Shown here: positions 24,743 to 38,642 of the stretch, in pieces
Numbering within the stretch: position 1 is the stretch's first letter
Layout: each line of letters opens with the position of its first letter
Notes under the pieces: model-generated
The model's input: the letters and a program-made list of their open reading frames with translations, nothing else
What the model was told of the DNA's origin: nothing
Databases searched by the model: none
Made by a program: the position numbers and the translations under genes
From: Alitta virens
Lineage: Eukaryota; Annelida; Polychaeta; Phyllodocida; Nereididae
Assembly (NCBI GenBank): GCA_932294295.1
Contig: OW028579.1
Coordinates: 9,670,370-9,734,369 of the forward strand
Direction: 5' to 3'
DNA: 64,000 nucleotides

Positions 24743-25854
24743 TCGGCGCGGCCTGTGAGTCTGGCATCTCACTGCTAATTGCACTTCCTACATTTTTGTG
24801 TACTCTTGATAATTTAACTGTGCCACGTCGTTCCCTGACGCTACTATTGACTATTTCACTTCGGTGTTGCATTGTTGTCGTTTGTTTTCTTGTCAGCATC
24901 CTGGCTCTCTGCAACGGCCTTGACCCCGCTACGCACGAGTGCCCCACGTGGCTATCATAATGCACGCTTCGTTCTCTGTCTCTCATTGGCTGTGCTAAGT
25001 GGACCTAACTTACTACTTCATCGGCGCGGCCTGTGAGTCTGGCATCTCACTGCTAAGTGCACTTCCTACATGGCTGTGTACTCTTGATAATTTAACTGTG
25101 CCACGTCTTTCCAATAGGCTATTATAGAGTATTTCACTTCGGTGTTGCGTTGTTGTCGTTAGTTTTCTTGTCAGCATGCTGGCCCTCTACAGCGGCCTTG
25201 ACCCCGCTACGCACGAGTGCCCCACGTGGCTATCATTATGCACGCTTTATCCTCTGCCTCTCATTGGCTGTGCTAAGTGGACCTAACTTACTACATCATC
25301 GGCGCGGCCTGTGAGTCTGGCATCTCACTGCTAATTGCACTTCCTACATTTTTGTGTACTCTTGATAATTTAACTGTGCCACGTCGTTCCCTGACGCTAC
25401 TATAGAGTATTTCACTTCGGTGTTGCTTTGTTGTCGTTTGTTTTTTTGTCAGCATCCTGGCCCTCTACAGCGGCCTTGACCCCGCTACGCACGAGTGCCC
25501 CACGTGGCTATCATAATGCACGCTTCGTTCTCTGCCTCTCATTGGCTGTGCTAAGTGTACCTAACTTACTACTTCATCGGCGCGGCCTGTGAGTCTGGCA
25601 TCTCACTGCTAATTGCACTTCCTACATTTTTGTGTACTCTTGATAATTTAACTGTGCCACGTCGTTCCCTGACGCTACTATTGACTATTTCACTTCGGTG
25701 TTGCATTGTTGTCGTTTGTTTTCTTGTCAGCATCCTGGCTCTCTGCAACGGCCTTGACCCCGCTACGCACGAGTGCCCCACGTGGCTATCATAATGCACG
25801 CTTCGTTCTCTGTCTCTCATTGGCTGTGCTAAGTGGACCTAACTTACTACATCA
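24743..25854 (+). repeat. Monomers M90-M93: k-h-i-k
   Basis: One k-h-i triplet plus an extra k. It is not followed by h-i; it jumps to an l-type monomer, so a part-triplet has been lost at this junction. The same arrangement is present at 37531-38642. Confidence 0.88.
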
Positions 25855-27244
25855 TCGGCGCGGCCTGTGAGGCTGGCATCTCACTGCTAATTGCACTTCC
25901 TACATTTTTGTGTACTCTTGATAATTTAACTGTGCCACGTCGTTCCCTGACGCTACTATAGAGTATTTCACTTCGGTGTTGCTTTGTTGTCGTTTGTTTT
26001 CTTGTCAGCATCCTGGCTCTCTGCAACGGCTTTGACCCCGCTACGCACGAGTGCCCCACGTGGCTATCATAATGCACGCTTCATCCTCTGCCACTCATTG
26101 GCTGTGCTAAGTTGGCCTAACTTACTACTTCATCGGCGCGGCCTGTGAGTCTGGCATCTCACTGCCAAGTGCACTTCCTACATGGCTGTGTACTCTTGAT
26201 AATTTAACTGTGCCACGTCGTTCCCTGACGCTACTATAGACTATTTCACTTCGGTGTTGCTTTGTTGTCGTTTGTTTTCTTGTCAGCATTCTGGCTCTCT
26301 GCAACGGCCTTGACCCCGCTACGCACGAGTGCCCCACGTGGCTATCATAATGCACGCTTCGTTCTCTGTCTCTCATTGGCTGTGCTAAGTGGACCTAACT
26401 TACTACTTCATCGGCGCGGCCTGTGAGTCTGGCATCTCACTGCTAAGTGCACTTCCTACATGGCTGTATACTCTTGATAATTTAACTGTGCCACGTCGTT
26501 CCCTGACGCTACTTTAGACTATTTCACTTCGGTGTTGCATTGTTGTCGTTTGTTTTCTTGTCAGCATTCTGGCTCTCTGCAACGGCCTTGACCCCGCTAC
26601 GCACGAGTGCCCCACGTGGCTATCATAATGCACGCTTCGTTCTCTGTCTCTCATTGGCTGTGCTAAGTGGACCTAACTTACTACTTCATCGGCGCGGCCT
26701 GTGAGTCTGGCATCTCACTGCTAAGTGCACTTCCTACATGGCTGTATACTCTTGATAATTTAACTGTGCCACGTCGTTCCCTGACGCTACTTTAGACTAT
26801 TTCACTTCGGTGTTGCATTGTTGTCGTTTGTTTTCTTGTCAGCATCCTGGCTCTCTGCAACGGCCTTGACCCCGCTACGCACGAGTGCCCCACGTGGCTA
26901 TCATAATTCACGCTTCGTCCCCTGCCTCTCATTGGCTGTGCTAAGTGGACCTAACTTACTACATCATCGGCGCGGCCTGTGAGGCTGGCATCTCACTGCT
27001 AATTGCACTTCCTACATTTTTGTGTACTCTTGATAATTTAACTGTGTCACGTCGTTCCCTGACGCTACTATAGAGTATTTCACTTCGGTGTTGCTTTGTT
27101 GTCGTTTGTTTTCTTGTCAGCATCCGGGCTGTCTGCAACGGCCTTGACCCCGCTAAGCACGAGTGCCCCACGTGGCTATCATAATGCACGCTTCATCCTC
27201 TGCCACTCATTGGCTGTGCTAAGTTGGCCTAACTTACTACTTCA
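25855..27244 (+). repeat. Monomers M94-M98: l(G18)-m-(c'/m)-c'-d, with hybrid M96
   Basis: M94 is l with G18. M96 (26411-26688) begins as c' (A58, T104, A129) and turns into m (T158, G220, TTCTCTGTC tail) between about 26539 and 26568. The series m-(c'/m)-c' is a one-monomer duplication compared with the block B copy at 38643-39754, which reads l-m-c'-d. Confidence 0.87.
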
Positions 27245-28912
27245 TCGGCGCGGCCTGTGAGTCTGGCATCTCACTGCTAATTGCACTTCCTACATTTTTG
27301 TGTACTCTTGATAATTTAACTGTGCCACGTCGTTCCCTGACGCTACTATAGAGTATTTCACTTCGGTGTTGCTTTGTTGTCGTTTGTTTTCTTGTCAGCA
27401 TCCTGGCCCTCTACAGCGGCCTTGACCCCGCTACGCACGAGTGCCCCACGTGGCTATCATAATGCACGCTTCGTCCTCTGCCTCTCATTGGCTGTGCTAA
27501 GTGTACCTAACTTACTAATTCATCGGCGCGGCCTGTGAGTCTGGCATCTCACTGCTAATTGCACTTCCTACATTTTTGTGTACTCTTGATAATTTAACTG
27601 TGCCACGTCGTTCCCTGACGCTACTATTGACTATTTCACTTCGGTGTTGCATTGTTGTCGTTTGTTTTCTTGTCAGCATCCTGGCTCTCTGCAACGGCCT
27701 TGACCCCGCTACGCACGAGTGCCCCACGTGGCTATCATAATGCACGCTTCGTTCTCTGTCTCTCATTGGCTGTGCTAAGTGGACCTAACTTACTACTTCA
27801 TCGGCGCGGCCTGTGAGTCTGGCATCTCACTGCTAAGTGCACTTCCTACATGGCTGTGTACTCTTGATAATTTAACTGTGCCACGTCTTTCCAATAGGCT
27901 ATTATAGAGTATTTCACTTCGGTGTTGCGTTGTTGTCGTTAGTTTTCTTGTCAGCATGCTGGCCCTCTACAGCGGCCTTGACCCCGCTACGCACGAGTGC
28001 CCCACGTGGCTATCATTATGCACGCTTTATCCTCTGCCTCTCATTGGCTGTGCTAAGTGGACCTAACTTACTACATCATCGGCGCGGCCTGTGAGTCTGG
28101 CATCTCACTGCTAATTGCACTTCCTACATTTTTGTGTACTCTTGATAATTTAACTGTGCCACGTCGTTCCCTGACGCTACTATAGAGTATTTCACTTCGG
28201 TGTTGCTTTGTTGTCGTTTGTTTTCTTGTCAGCATCCTGGCCCTCTACAGCGGCCTTGACCCCGCTACGCACGAGTGCCCCACGTGGCTATCATAATGCA
28301 CGCTTCGTTCTCTGCCTCTCATTGGCTGTGCTAAGTGTACCTAACTTACTACTTCATCGGCGCGGCCTGTGAGTCTGGCATCTCACTGCTAATTGCACTT
28401 CCTACATTTTTGTGTACTCTTGATAATTTAACTGTGCCACGTCGTTCCCTGACGCTACTATTGACTATTTCACTTCGGTGTTGCATTGTTGTCGTTTGTT
28501 TTCTTGTCAGCATCCTGGCTCTCTGCAACGGCCTTGACCGCGCTACGCACGAGTGCCCCACGTGGCTATCATAATGCACGCTTCGTCCTCTGCCTCTCAT
28601 TGGCTGTGCTAAGTGTACCTAACTTACTAATTCATCGGCGCGGCCTGTGAGTCTGGCATCTCACTGCTAATTGCACTTCCTACATTTTTGTGTACTCTTG
28701 ATAATTTAACTGTGCCACGTCGTTCCCTGACGCTACTATTGACTATTTCACTTCGGTGTTGCATTGTTGTCGTTTGTTTTCTTGTCAGCATCCTGGCTCT
28801 CTGCAACGGCCTTGACCCCGCTACGCACGAGTGCCCCACGTGGCTATCATAATGCACGCTTCGTTCTCTGTCTCTCATTGGCTGTGCTAAGTGGACCTAA
28901 CTTACTACTTCA
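27245..28912 (+). repeat. Monomers M99-M104: o-k-h-i'-(n/o)-k
   Basis: Class d (M98) is followed directly by o; e and f, present between d and o in other copies, are missing. From M99 the series matches M42-M47 (11399-13066) monomer for monomer, showing that this part comes from the block A type and not block B. Confidence 0.85.
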
Positions 28913-29190
28913 TCGGCGCGGCCTGTGAGTCTGGCATCTCACTGCTAAGTGCACTTCCTACATGGCTGTGTACTCTTGATAATTTAACTGTGCCACGTCG
29001 TTCCCTGACGCTACTATAGAGTATTTCACTTCGGTGTTGCTTTGTTGTCGTTTGTTTTCTTGTGAGCATCCTGGCCCTCTACAGCGGCCTTGACCCCGCT
29101 ACGCACGAGTGCCCCACGTGGCTATCATAATGCACGCTTCGTTCTCTGCCTCTCATTGGCTGTGCTAAGTGTACCTAACTTACTACTTCA
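28913..29190 (+). repeat. Hybrid monomer M105 (h front, i' back)
   Basis: G37 and GGC52-54 are as in h, but the six-base h cluster at 88-102 is absent and the back is i' with GTGAG at 150-154. The switch lies between about 28966 and 29000. Compared with M48-M49, one monomer length has been deleted exactly in register. Confidence 0.85.
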
Positions 29191-31692
29191 TCGGCGCGGC
29201 CTGTGAGTCTGGCATCTCACTGCTAATTGCACTTCCTACATTTTTGTGTACTCTTGATAATTTAACTGTGCCACGTCGTTCCCTGACGCTACTATTGACT
29301 ATTTCACTTCGGTGTTGCATTGTTGTCGTTTGTTTTCTTGTCAGCATCCTGGCTCTCTGCAACGGCCTTGACCGCGCTACGCACGAGTGCCCCACGTGGC
29401 TATCATAATGCACGCTTCATCCCCTGCCTCTCATTGGCTGTGCTAAGTGGACCTAACTTACTACATCATCGGCGCGGCCTGTGAGTCTGGCATCTCACTG
29501 CTAATTGCACTTCCTACATTTTTGTGTACTCTTGATAATTTAACTGTGCCACGTCGTTCCCTGACGCTACTATAGAGTATTTCACTTCGGTGTTGCTTTG
29601 TTGTCGTTTGTTTTCTTGTCAGCATCCGGGCTCTCTGCAACGGCCTTGACCCCGCTACGCACGAGTGCCCCACGTGGCTATCATAATGCACGCTTCATCC
29701 TCTGCCTCTCATTGGCTGTGCTAAGTGGACCTAACTTACTACTTCATCGGCGCGGCCTGTGAGTCTGGCATCTCACTGCTAATTGCACTTCCTACATTTT
29801 TGTGTACTCTTGATAATTTAACTGTGCCACGTCGTTCCCTGACGCTACTATTGACTATTTCACTTCGGTGTTGCATTGTTGTCGTTTGTTTTCTTGTCAG
29901 CATCCTGGCTCTCTGCAACGGCCTTGACCCCGCTACGCACGAGTGCCCCACGTGGCTATCATAATGCACGCTTCATCCTCTGCCTCTCATTGGCTGTGCT
30001 AAGTGGACCTAACTTACTACATCATCTGCGCGGCCTGTGAGTCTCGCATCTCACTGCTAATTGCACTTCCTACATTTTTGTGTACTCTTGATAATTTAAC
30101 TGTGCCACGTCGTTCCCTGACGCTACTATAGAGTATTTCACTTCGGTGTTGCTTTGTTGTCGTTTGTTTTCTTGTCAGCATCCTGGCTCTCTGCAACGGC
30201 CTTGACCCCGCTACGCACGAGTGCCCCACGTGGCTATCATAATGCACGCTTCATCCTCTGCCACTCATTGGCTGTGCTAAGTTGGCCTAACTTACTACTT
30301 CATCGGCGCGGCCTGTGAGTCTGGCATCTCACTGCCAAGTGCACTTCCTACATGGCTGTGTACTCTTGATAATTTAACTGTGCCACGTCGTTCCCTGACG
30401 CTACTATAGACTATTTCACTTCGGTGTTGCTTCGTTGTCGTTTGTTTTCTTGTCAGCATTCTGGCTCTCTGCAACGGCCTTGACCCCGCTACGCACGAGT
30501 GCCCCACGTGGCTATCATAATGCACGCTTCGTTCTCTGTCTCTCATTGGCTGTGCTAAGTGGACCTAACTTACTACTTCATCGGCGCGGCCTGTGAGTCT
30601 GGCATCTCACTGCTAAGTGCACTTCCTACATGGCTGTATACTCTTGATAATTTAACTGTGCCACGTCGTTCCCTGACGCTACTTTAGACTATTTCACTTC
30701 GGTGTTGCATTGTTGTCGTTTGTTTTCTTGTCAGCATCCTGGCTCTCTGCAACGGCCTTGACCCCGCTACGCACGAGTGCCCCACGTGGCTATCATAATT
30801 CACGCTTCGTCCCCTGCCTCTCATTGGCTGTGCTAAGTGGACCTAACTTACTACATCATCGGCGCGGCCTGTGAGGCTGGCATCTCACTGCTAATTGCAC
30901 TTCCTACATTTTTGTGTACTCTTGATAATTTAACTGTGTCACGTCGTTCCCTGACGCTACTATAGAGTATTTCACTTCGGTGTTGCTTTGTTGTCGTTTG
31001 TTTTCTTGTCAGCATCCGGGCTGTCTGCAACGGCCTTGACCCCGCTAAGCACGAGTGCCCCACGTGGCTATCATAATGCACGCTTCATCCTCTGCCACTC
31101 ATTGGCTGTGCTAAGTTGGCCTAACTTACTACTTCATCGGCGCGGCCTGTGAGTCTGGCATCTCACTGCAAAGTGCACTTCCTACATGGCTGTGTACTCT
31201 TGATAATTTAACTGTGCCACGTCGTTCCCTGACGCTACTATAGACTATTTCACTTCGGTGTTGCATTGTTGTCGTTTGTTTTCTTGTCAGCATCCTGGCT
31301 CTCTGCAAAGGCCTTGACCCCGCTACGCACGAGTGCCCCACGTGGCTATCATAATGCACGCTTCGTCCTCTGCCTCTCATTGGCTGTGCTAAGTGTACTC
31401 AACTTACTACTTCATCGGCGCGGCCTGTGAGTCTGGCATCTCACTGCTAATTGCACTTCCTACATTTTTGTGTACTCTTGATAATTTAACTGTGCCACGT
31501 CGTTCCCTGACGCTACTATTGACTATTTCACTTCGGTGTTGCATTGTTGTCGTTTGTTTTCTTGTCAGCATCCTGGCACTCTGCAATGGCCTTGACCCCG
31601 CTACGCACGAGTGCCCCACGTGGCTATCATTATGCACGCTTCATCCTCTGCCTCTCATTGGCTGTGCTAAGTGGACCTAACTTACTACATCA
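29191..31692 (+). repeat. Monomers M106-M114: n-p-j-l-m-c'-d-e-f
   Basis: Start of block B copy 2. It matches 16403-18904. Private changes here are G-to-T in the first bases of M109 (ATCATCTGCG, about 30027) and TTCGTTG in M110 (about 30433). Confidence 0.9.
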
Positions 31693-34472
31693 TCGGCGCG
31701 GCCTGTGAGTCTGGCATCTCACTGCTAATTGCACTTCCTACATTTTTGTGTACTCTTGATAATTTAACTGTGCCACGTCGTTCCCTGACGCTACTATAGA
31801 GTATTTCACTTCGGTGTTGCTTTGTTGTCGTTTGTTTTCTTGTCAGCATCCTGGCCCTCTACAGCGGCCTTGACCCCGCTACGCACGAGTGCCCCACGTG
31901 GCTATCATAATGCACGCTTCGTCCTCTGCCTCTCATTGGCTGTGCTAAGTGTACCTAACTTACTAATTCATCGGCGCGGCCTGTGAGTCTGGCATCTCAC
32001 TGCTAATTGCACTTCCTACATTTTTGTGTACTCTTGATAATTTAACTGTGCCACGTCGTTCCCTGACGCTACTATTGACTATTTCACTTCGGTGTTGCAT
32101 TGTTGTCGTTTGTTTTCTGGTCAGCATCCTGGCTCTCTGCAACGGCCTTGACCCCGCTACGCACGAGTGCCCCACGTGGCTATCATAATGCACGCTTCGT
32201 TCTCTGTCTCTCATTGGCTGTGCTAAGTGGACCTAACTTACTACTTCATCGGCGCGGCCTGTGAGTCTGGCATCTCACTGCTAAGTGCACTTCCTACATG
32301 GCTGTGTACTCTTGATAATTTAACTGTGCCACGTCTTTCCAATAGGCTATTATAGAGTATTTCACTTCGGTGTTGCGTTGTTGTCGTTAGTTTTCTTGTC
32401 AGCATGCTGGCCCTCTACAGCGGCCTTGACCCCGCTACGCACGAGTGCCCCACGTGGCTATCATTATGCACGCTTTATCCTCTGCCTCTCATTGGCTGTG
32501 CTAAGTGGACCTAACTTACTACATCATCGGCGCGGCCTGTGAGTCTGGCATCTCACTGCTAATTGCACTTCCTACATTTTTGTGTACTCTTGATAATTTA
32601 ACTGTGCCACGTCGTTCCCTGACGCTACTATAGAGTATTTCACTTCGGTGTTGCTTTGTTGTCGTTTGTTTTCTTGTCAGCATCCTGGCCCTCTACAGCG
32701 GCCTTGACCCCGCTACGCACGAGTGCCCCACGTGGCTATCATAATGCACGCTTCGTTCTCTGCCTCTCATTGGCTGTGCTAAGTGTACCTAACTTACTAC
32801 TTCATCGGCGCGGCCTGTGAGTCTGGCATCTCACTGCTAATTGCACTTCCTACATTTTTGTGTACTCTTGATAATTTAACTGTGCCACGTCGTTCCCTGA
32901 CGCTACTATTGACTATTTCACTTCGGTGTTGCATTGTTGTCGTTTGTTTTCTTGTCAGCATCCTGGCTCTCTGCAACGGCCTTGACCCCGCTACGCACGA
33001 GTGCCCCACGTGGCTATCATAATGCACGCTTCGTTCTCTGTCTCTCATTGGCTGTGCTAAGTGGACCTAACTTACTACTTCATCGGCGCGGCCTGTGAGT
33101 CTGGCATCTCACTGCTAAGTGCACTTCCTACATGGCTGTGTACTCTTGATAATTTAACTGTGCCACGTCTTTCCAATAGGCTATTATAGAGTATTTCACT
33201 TCGGTGTTGCGTTGTTGTCGTTAGTTTTCTTGTCAGCATGCTGGCCCTCTACAGCGGCCTTGACCCCGCTACGCACGAGTGCCCCACGTGGCTATCATTA
33301 TGCACGCTTTATCCTCTGCCTCTCATTGGCTGTGCTAAGTGGACCTAACTTACTACATCATCGGCGCGGCCTGTGAGTCTGGCATCTCACTGCTAATTGC
33401 ACTTCCTACATTTTTGTGTACTCTTGATAATTTAACTGTGCCACGTCGTTCCCTGACGCTACTATAGAGTATTTCACTTCGGTGTTGCTTTGTTGTCGTT
33501 TGTTTTTTTGTCAGCATCCTGGCCCTCTACAGCGGCCTTGACCCCGCTACGCACGAGTGCCCCACGTGGCTATCATAATGCACGCTTCGTTCTCTGCCTC
33601 TCATTGGCTGTGCTAAGTGTACCTAACTTACTACTTCATCGGCGCGGCCTGTGAGTCTGGCATCTCACTGCTAATTGCACTTCCTACATTTTTGTGTACT
33701 CTTGATAATTTAACTGTGCCACGTCGTTCCCTGACGCTACTATTGACTATTTCACTTCGGTGTTGCATTGTTGTCGTTTGTTTTCTTGTCAGCATCCTGG
33801 CTCTCTGCAACGGCCTTGACCCCGCTACGCACGAGTGCCCCACGTGGCTATCATAATGCACGCTTCGTTCTCTGTCTCTCATTGGCTGTGCTAAGTGGAC
33901 CTAACTTACTACTTCATCGGCGCGGCCTGTGAGTCTGGCATCTCACTGCTAAGTGCACTTCCTACATGGCTGTGTACTCTTGATAATTTAACTGTGCCAC
34001 GTCTTTCCAATAGGCTATTATAGAGTATTTCACTTCGGTGTTGCGTTGTTGTCGTTAGTTTTCTTGTCAGCATGCTGGCCCTCTACAGCGGCCTTGACCC
34101 CGCTACGCACGAGTGCCCCACGTGGCTATCATTATGCACGCTTTATCCTCTGCCTCTCATTGGCTGTGCTAAGTGGACCTAACTTACTACATCATCGGCG
34201 CGGCCTGTGAGTCTGGCATCTCACTGCTAATTGCACTTCCTACATTTTTGTGTACTCTTGATAATTTAACTGTGCCACGTCGTTCCCTGACGCTACTATA
34301 GAGTATTTCACTTCGGTGTTGCTTTGTTGTCGTTTGTTTTTTTGTCAGCATCCTGGCCCTCTACAGCGGCCTTGACCCCGCTACGCACGAGTGCCCCACG
34401 TGGCTATCATAATGCACGCTTCGTTCTCTGCCTCTCATTGGCTGTGCTAAGTGTACCTAACTTACTACTTCA
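31693..34472 (+). repeat. Monomers M115-M124: o plus three k-h-i triplets
   Basis: Same content as 18905-21684, including the GGTCAG marker in the first k (near 32118) and i' then i then i in the third positions. Confidence 0.92.
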
Positions 34473-35584
34473 TCGGCGCGGCCTGTGAGTCTGGCATCTC
34501 ACTGCTAATTGCACTTCCTACATTTTTGTGTACTCTTGATAATTTAACTGTGCCACGTCGTTCCCTGACGCTACTTTTGACTATTTCACTTCGGTGTTGC
34601 ATTGTTGTCGTTTGTTTTCTTGTCAGCATCCTGGCTCTCTGCAACGGCCTTGACCCCGCTACGCACGAGTGCCCCACGTGGCTATCATAATGCACGCTTC
34701 ATCCTCTGCCTCTCATTGGCTGTGCTAAGTGGACCTAACTTACTACATCATCGGCGCGGCCTGTGAGTCTGGCATCTCACTGCTAATTGCACTTCCTACA
34801 TTTTTGTGTACTCTTGATAATTTAACTGTGCCACGTCGTTCCCTGACGCTACTATAGAGTATTTCACTTCGGTGTTGCTTTGTTGTCGTTTGTTTTCTTG
34901 TCAGCATCCTGGCTCTCTGCAACGGCCTTGACCCCGCTACGCACGAGTGCCCCACGTGGCTATCATAATGCACGCTTCATCCTCTGCCACTCATTGGCTG
35001 TGCTAAGTTGGCCTAACTTACTACTTCATCGGCGCGGCCTGTGAGTCTGGCATCTCACTGCTAAGTGCACTTCCTACATGGCTGTGTACTCTTGATAATT
35101 TAACTGTGCCACGTCGTTCCCTGACGCTACTATAGACTATTTCACTTCGGTGTTGCTTTGTTGTCGTTTGTTTTCTTGTCAGCATTCTGGCTCTCTGCAA
35201 CGGCCTTGACCCCGCTACGCACGAGTGCCCCACGTGGCTATCATAATGCACGCTTCGTTCTCTGTCTCTCATTGGCTGTGCTAAGTGGACCTAACTTACT
35301 ACTTCATCGGCGCGGCCTGTGAGTCTGGCATCTCACTGCTAAGTGCACTTCCTACATGGCTGTATACTCTTGATAATTTAACTGTGCCACGTCGTTCCCT
35401 GACGCTACTTTAGACTATTTCACTTCGGTGTTGCATTGTTGTCGTTTGTTTTCTTGTCAGCATCCTGGCTCTCTGCAACGGCCTTGACCCCGCTACGCAC
35501 GAGTGCCCCACGTGGCTATCATAATTCACGCTTCGTCCCCTGCCTCTCATTGGCTGTGCTAAGTGGACCTAACTTACAACATCA
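34473..35584 (+). repeat. Monomers M125-M128: j-l-m-c'
   Basis: Equivalent to 21685-22796. M125 has a private T at 34576, and M128 ends TTACAACATCA in place of TTACTACATCA. Confidence 0.9.
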
Positions 35585-37530
35585 TCGGCGCGGCCTGTGA
35601 GGCTGGCATCTCACTGCTAATTGCACTTCCTACATTTTTGTGTACTCTTGATAATTTAACTGTGTCACGTCGTTCCCTGACGCTACTATAGAGTATTTCA
35701 CTTCGGTGTTGCGTTGTTGTCGTTTGTTTTCTTGTCAGCATCCGGGCTCTCTGCAACGGCCTTGACCCCGCTACGCACGAGTGCCCCACGTGGCTATCAT
35801 AATGCACGCTTCATCCTCTGCCACTCATTGGCTGTGCTAAGTTGGCCTAACTTACTACTTCATCGGCGCGGCCTGTGAGTCTGGCATCTCACTGCAAAGT
35901 GCACTTCCTACATGGCTGTGTACTCTTGATAATTTAACTGTGCCACGTCGTTCCCTGACGCAACTATTGACTATTTCACTTCGGTGTTGCATTGTTGTCG
36001 TTTGTTTTCTTGTCAGCATCCTGGCTCTCTGCAAAGGCCTTGACCCCGCTACGCACGAGTGCCCCACGTGGCTATCATAATGCACGCTTCGTTCTCTGTC
36101 TCTCATTGGCTGTGCTAAGTGGACCTAACTTACTACTTCATCGGCGCGGCCTGTGAGTCTGGCATCTCACTGCTAAGTGCACTTCCTACATGGCTGTGTA
36201 CTCTTGATAATTTAACTGTGCCACGTCGTTCCCTGACGCTACTTTAGACTATTTCACTTCGGTGTTGCATTGTTGTCGTTTGTTTTCTTGTCAGCATCCT
36301 GGCTCTCTGCAACGGCCTTGACCCCGCTACGCACGAGTGCCCCACGTGGCTATCATAATTCACGCTTCGTCCCCTGCCTCTCATTGGCTGTGCTAAGTGG
36401 ACCTAACTTACTACATCATCGGCGCGGCCTGTGAGGCTGGCATCTCACTGCTAATTGCACTTCCTACATTTTTGTGTACTCTTGATAATTTAACTGTGTC
36501 ACGTCGTTCCCTGACGCTACTATAGAGTATTTCACTTCGGTGTTGCGTTGTTGTCGTTTGTTTTCTTGTCAGCATCCGGGCTGTCTGCAACGGCCTTGAC
36601 CCCGCTAAGCACGAGTGCCCCACGTGGCTATCATAATGCACGCTTCATCCTCTGCCACTCATTGGCTGTGCTAAGTTGGCCTAACTTACTACTTCATCGG
36701 CGCGGCCTGTGAGTCTGGCATCTCACTGCAAAGTGCACTTCCTACATGGCTGTGTACTCTTGATAATTTAACTGTGCCACGTCGTTCCCTGACGCTACTA
36801 TAGACTATTTCACTTCGGTGTTGCATTGTTGTCGTTTGTTTTCTTGTCAGCATCCTGGCTCTCTGCAAAGGCCTTGACCCCGCTACGCACGAGTGCCCCA
36901 CGTGGCTATCATAATGCACGCTTCGTCCTCTGCCTCTCATTGGCTGTGCTAAGTGTACTCAACTTACTACTTCATCGGCGCGGCCTGTGAGTCTGGCATC
37001 TCACTGCTAATTGCACTTCCTACATTTTTGTGTACTCTTGATAATTTAACTGTGCCACGTCGTTCCCTGACGCTACTATTGACTATTTCACTTCGGTGTT
37101 GCATTGTTGTCGTTTGTTTTCTTGTCAGCATCCTGGCACTCTGCAATGGCCTTGACCCCGCTACGCACGAGTGCCCCACGTGGCTATCATTATGCACGCT
37201 TCATCCTCTGCCTCTCATTGGCTGTGCTAAGTGGACCTAACTTACTACATCATCGGCGCGGCCTGTGAGTCTGGCATCTCACTGCTAATTGCACTTCCTA
37301 CATTTTTGTGTACTCTTGATAATTTAACTGTGCCACGTCGTTCCCTGACGCTACTATAGAGTATTTCACTTCGGTGTTGCATTGTTGTCGTTTGTTTTCT
37401 TGTCAGCATCCTGGCTCTCTGCAACGGCCTTGACCCCGCTACGCACGAGTGCCCCACGTGGCTATCATAATGCACGCTTCGTTCTCTGTCTCTCATTGGC
37501 TGTGCTAAGTGTACCTAACTTACTACTTCA
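35585..37530 (+). repeat. Monomers M129-M135: a-b-c-d-e-f-g
   Basis: Third a-to-g run, equivalent to 22797-24742. M135 has the normal CCACGTGG, unlike its counterpart M89. Confidence 0.92.
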
Positions 37531-38642
37531 TCGGCGCGGCCTGTGAGTCTGGCATCTCACTGCTAATTGCACTTCCTACATTTTTGTGTACTCTTGATAA
37601 TTTAACTGTGCCACGTCGTTCCCTGACGCTACTATTGACTATTTCACTTCGGTGTTGCATTGTTGTCGTTTGTTTTCTTGTCAGCATCCTGGCTCTCTGC
37701 AACGGCCTTGACCCCGCTACGCACGAGTGCCCCACGTGGCTATCATAATGCACGCTTCGTTCTCTGTCTCTCATTGGCTGTGCTAAGTGGACCTAACTTA
37801 CTACTTCATCGGCGCGGCCTGTGAGTCTGGCATCTCACTGCTAAGTGCACTTCCTACATGGCTGTGTACTCTTGATAATTTAACTGTGCCACGTCTTTCC
37901 AATAGGCTATTATAGAGTATTTCACTTCGGTGTTGCGTTGTTGTCGTTAGTTTTCTTGTCAGCATGCTGGCCCTCTACAGCGGCCTTGACCCCGCTACGC
38001 ACGAGTGCCCCACGTGGCTATCATTATGCACGCTTTATCCTCTGCCTCTCATTGGCTGTGCTAAGTGGACCTAACTTACTACATCATCGGCGCGGCCTGT
38101 GAGTCTGGCATCTCACTGCTAATTGCACTTCCTACATTTTTGTGTACTCTTGATAATTTAACTGTGCCACGTCGTTCCCTGACGCTACTATAGAGTATTT
38201 CACTTCGGTGTTGCTTTGTTGTCGTTTGTTTTTTTGTCAGCATCCTGGCCCTCTACAGCGGCCTTGACCCCGCTACGCACGAGTGCCCCACGTGGCTATC
38301 ATAATGCACGCTTCGTTCTCTGCCTCTCATTGGCTGTGCTAAGTGTACCTAACTTACTACTTCATCGGCGCGGCCTGTGAGTCTGGCATCTCACTGCTAA
38401 TTGCACTTCCTACATTTTTGTGTACTCTTGATAATTTAACTGTGCCACGTCGTTCCCTGACGCTACTATTGACTATTTCACTTCGGTGTTGCATTGTTGT
38501 CGTTTGTTTTCTTGTCAGCATCCTGGCTCTCTGCAACGGCCTTGACCCCGCTACGCACGAGTGCCCCACGTGGCTATCATAATGCACGCTTCGTTCTCTG
38601 TCTCTCATTGGCTGTGCTAAGTGGACCTAACTTACTACATCA
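37531..38642 (+). repeat. Monomers M136-M139: k-h-i-k
   Basis: Counterpart of 24743-25854. Confidence 0.88.

Larger units (their letters stand above)
16681..26410 (+). repeat. HOR block B, copy 1 (35 monomers, M61-M95)
   Basis: Order: p-j-l-m-c'-d-e-f, o, (k-h-i)x3, j-l-m-c', a-b-c-d-e-f-g, k-h-i-k, (l with G18), m. The same order recurs at 29469-39198, exactly 12,788 bp (46 monomers) downstream, including C34 in M64 and M95, GGTCAG at 149-154 in M70 and G18 on the l monomer M94. I counted about eight single-base differences in 9,730 bp. Confidence 0.93.
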
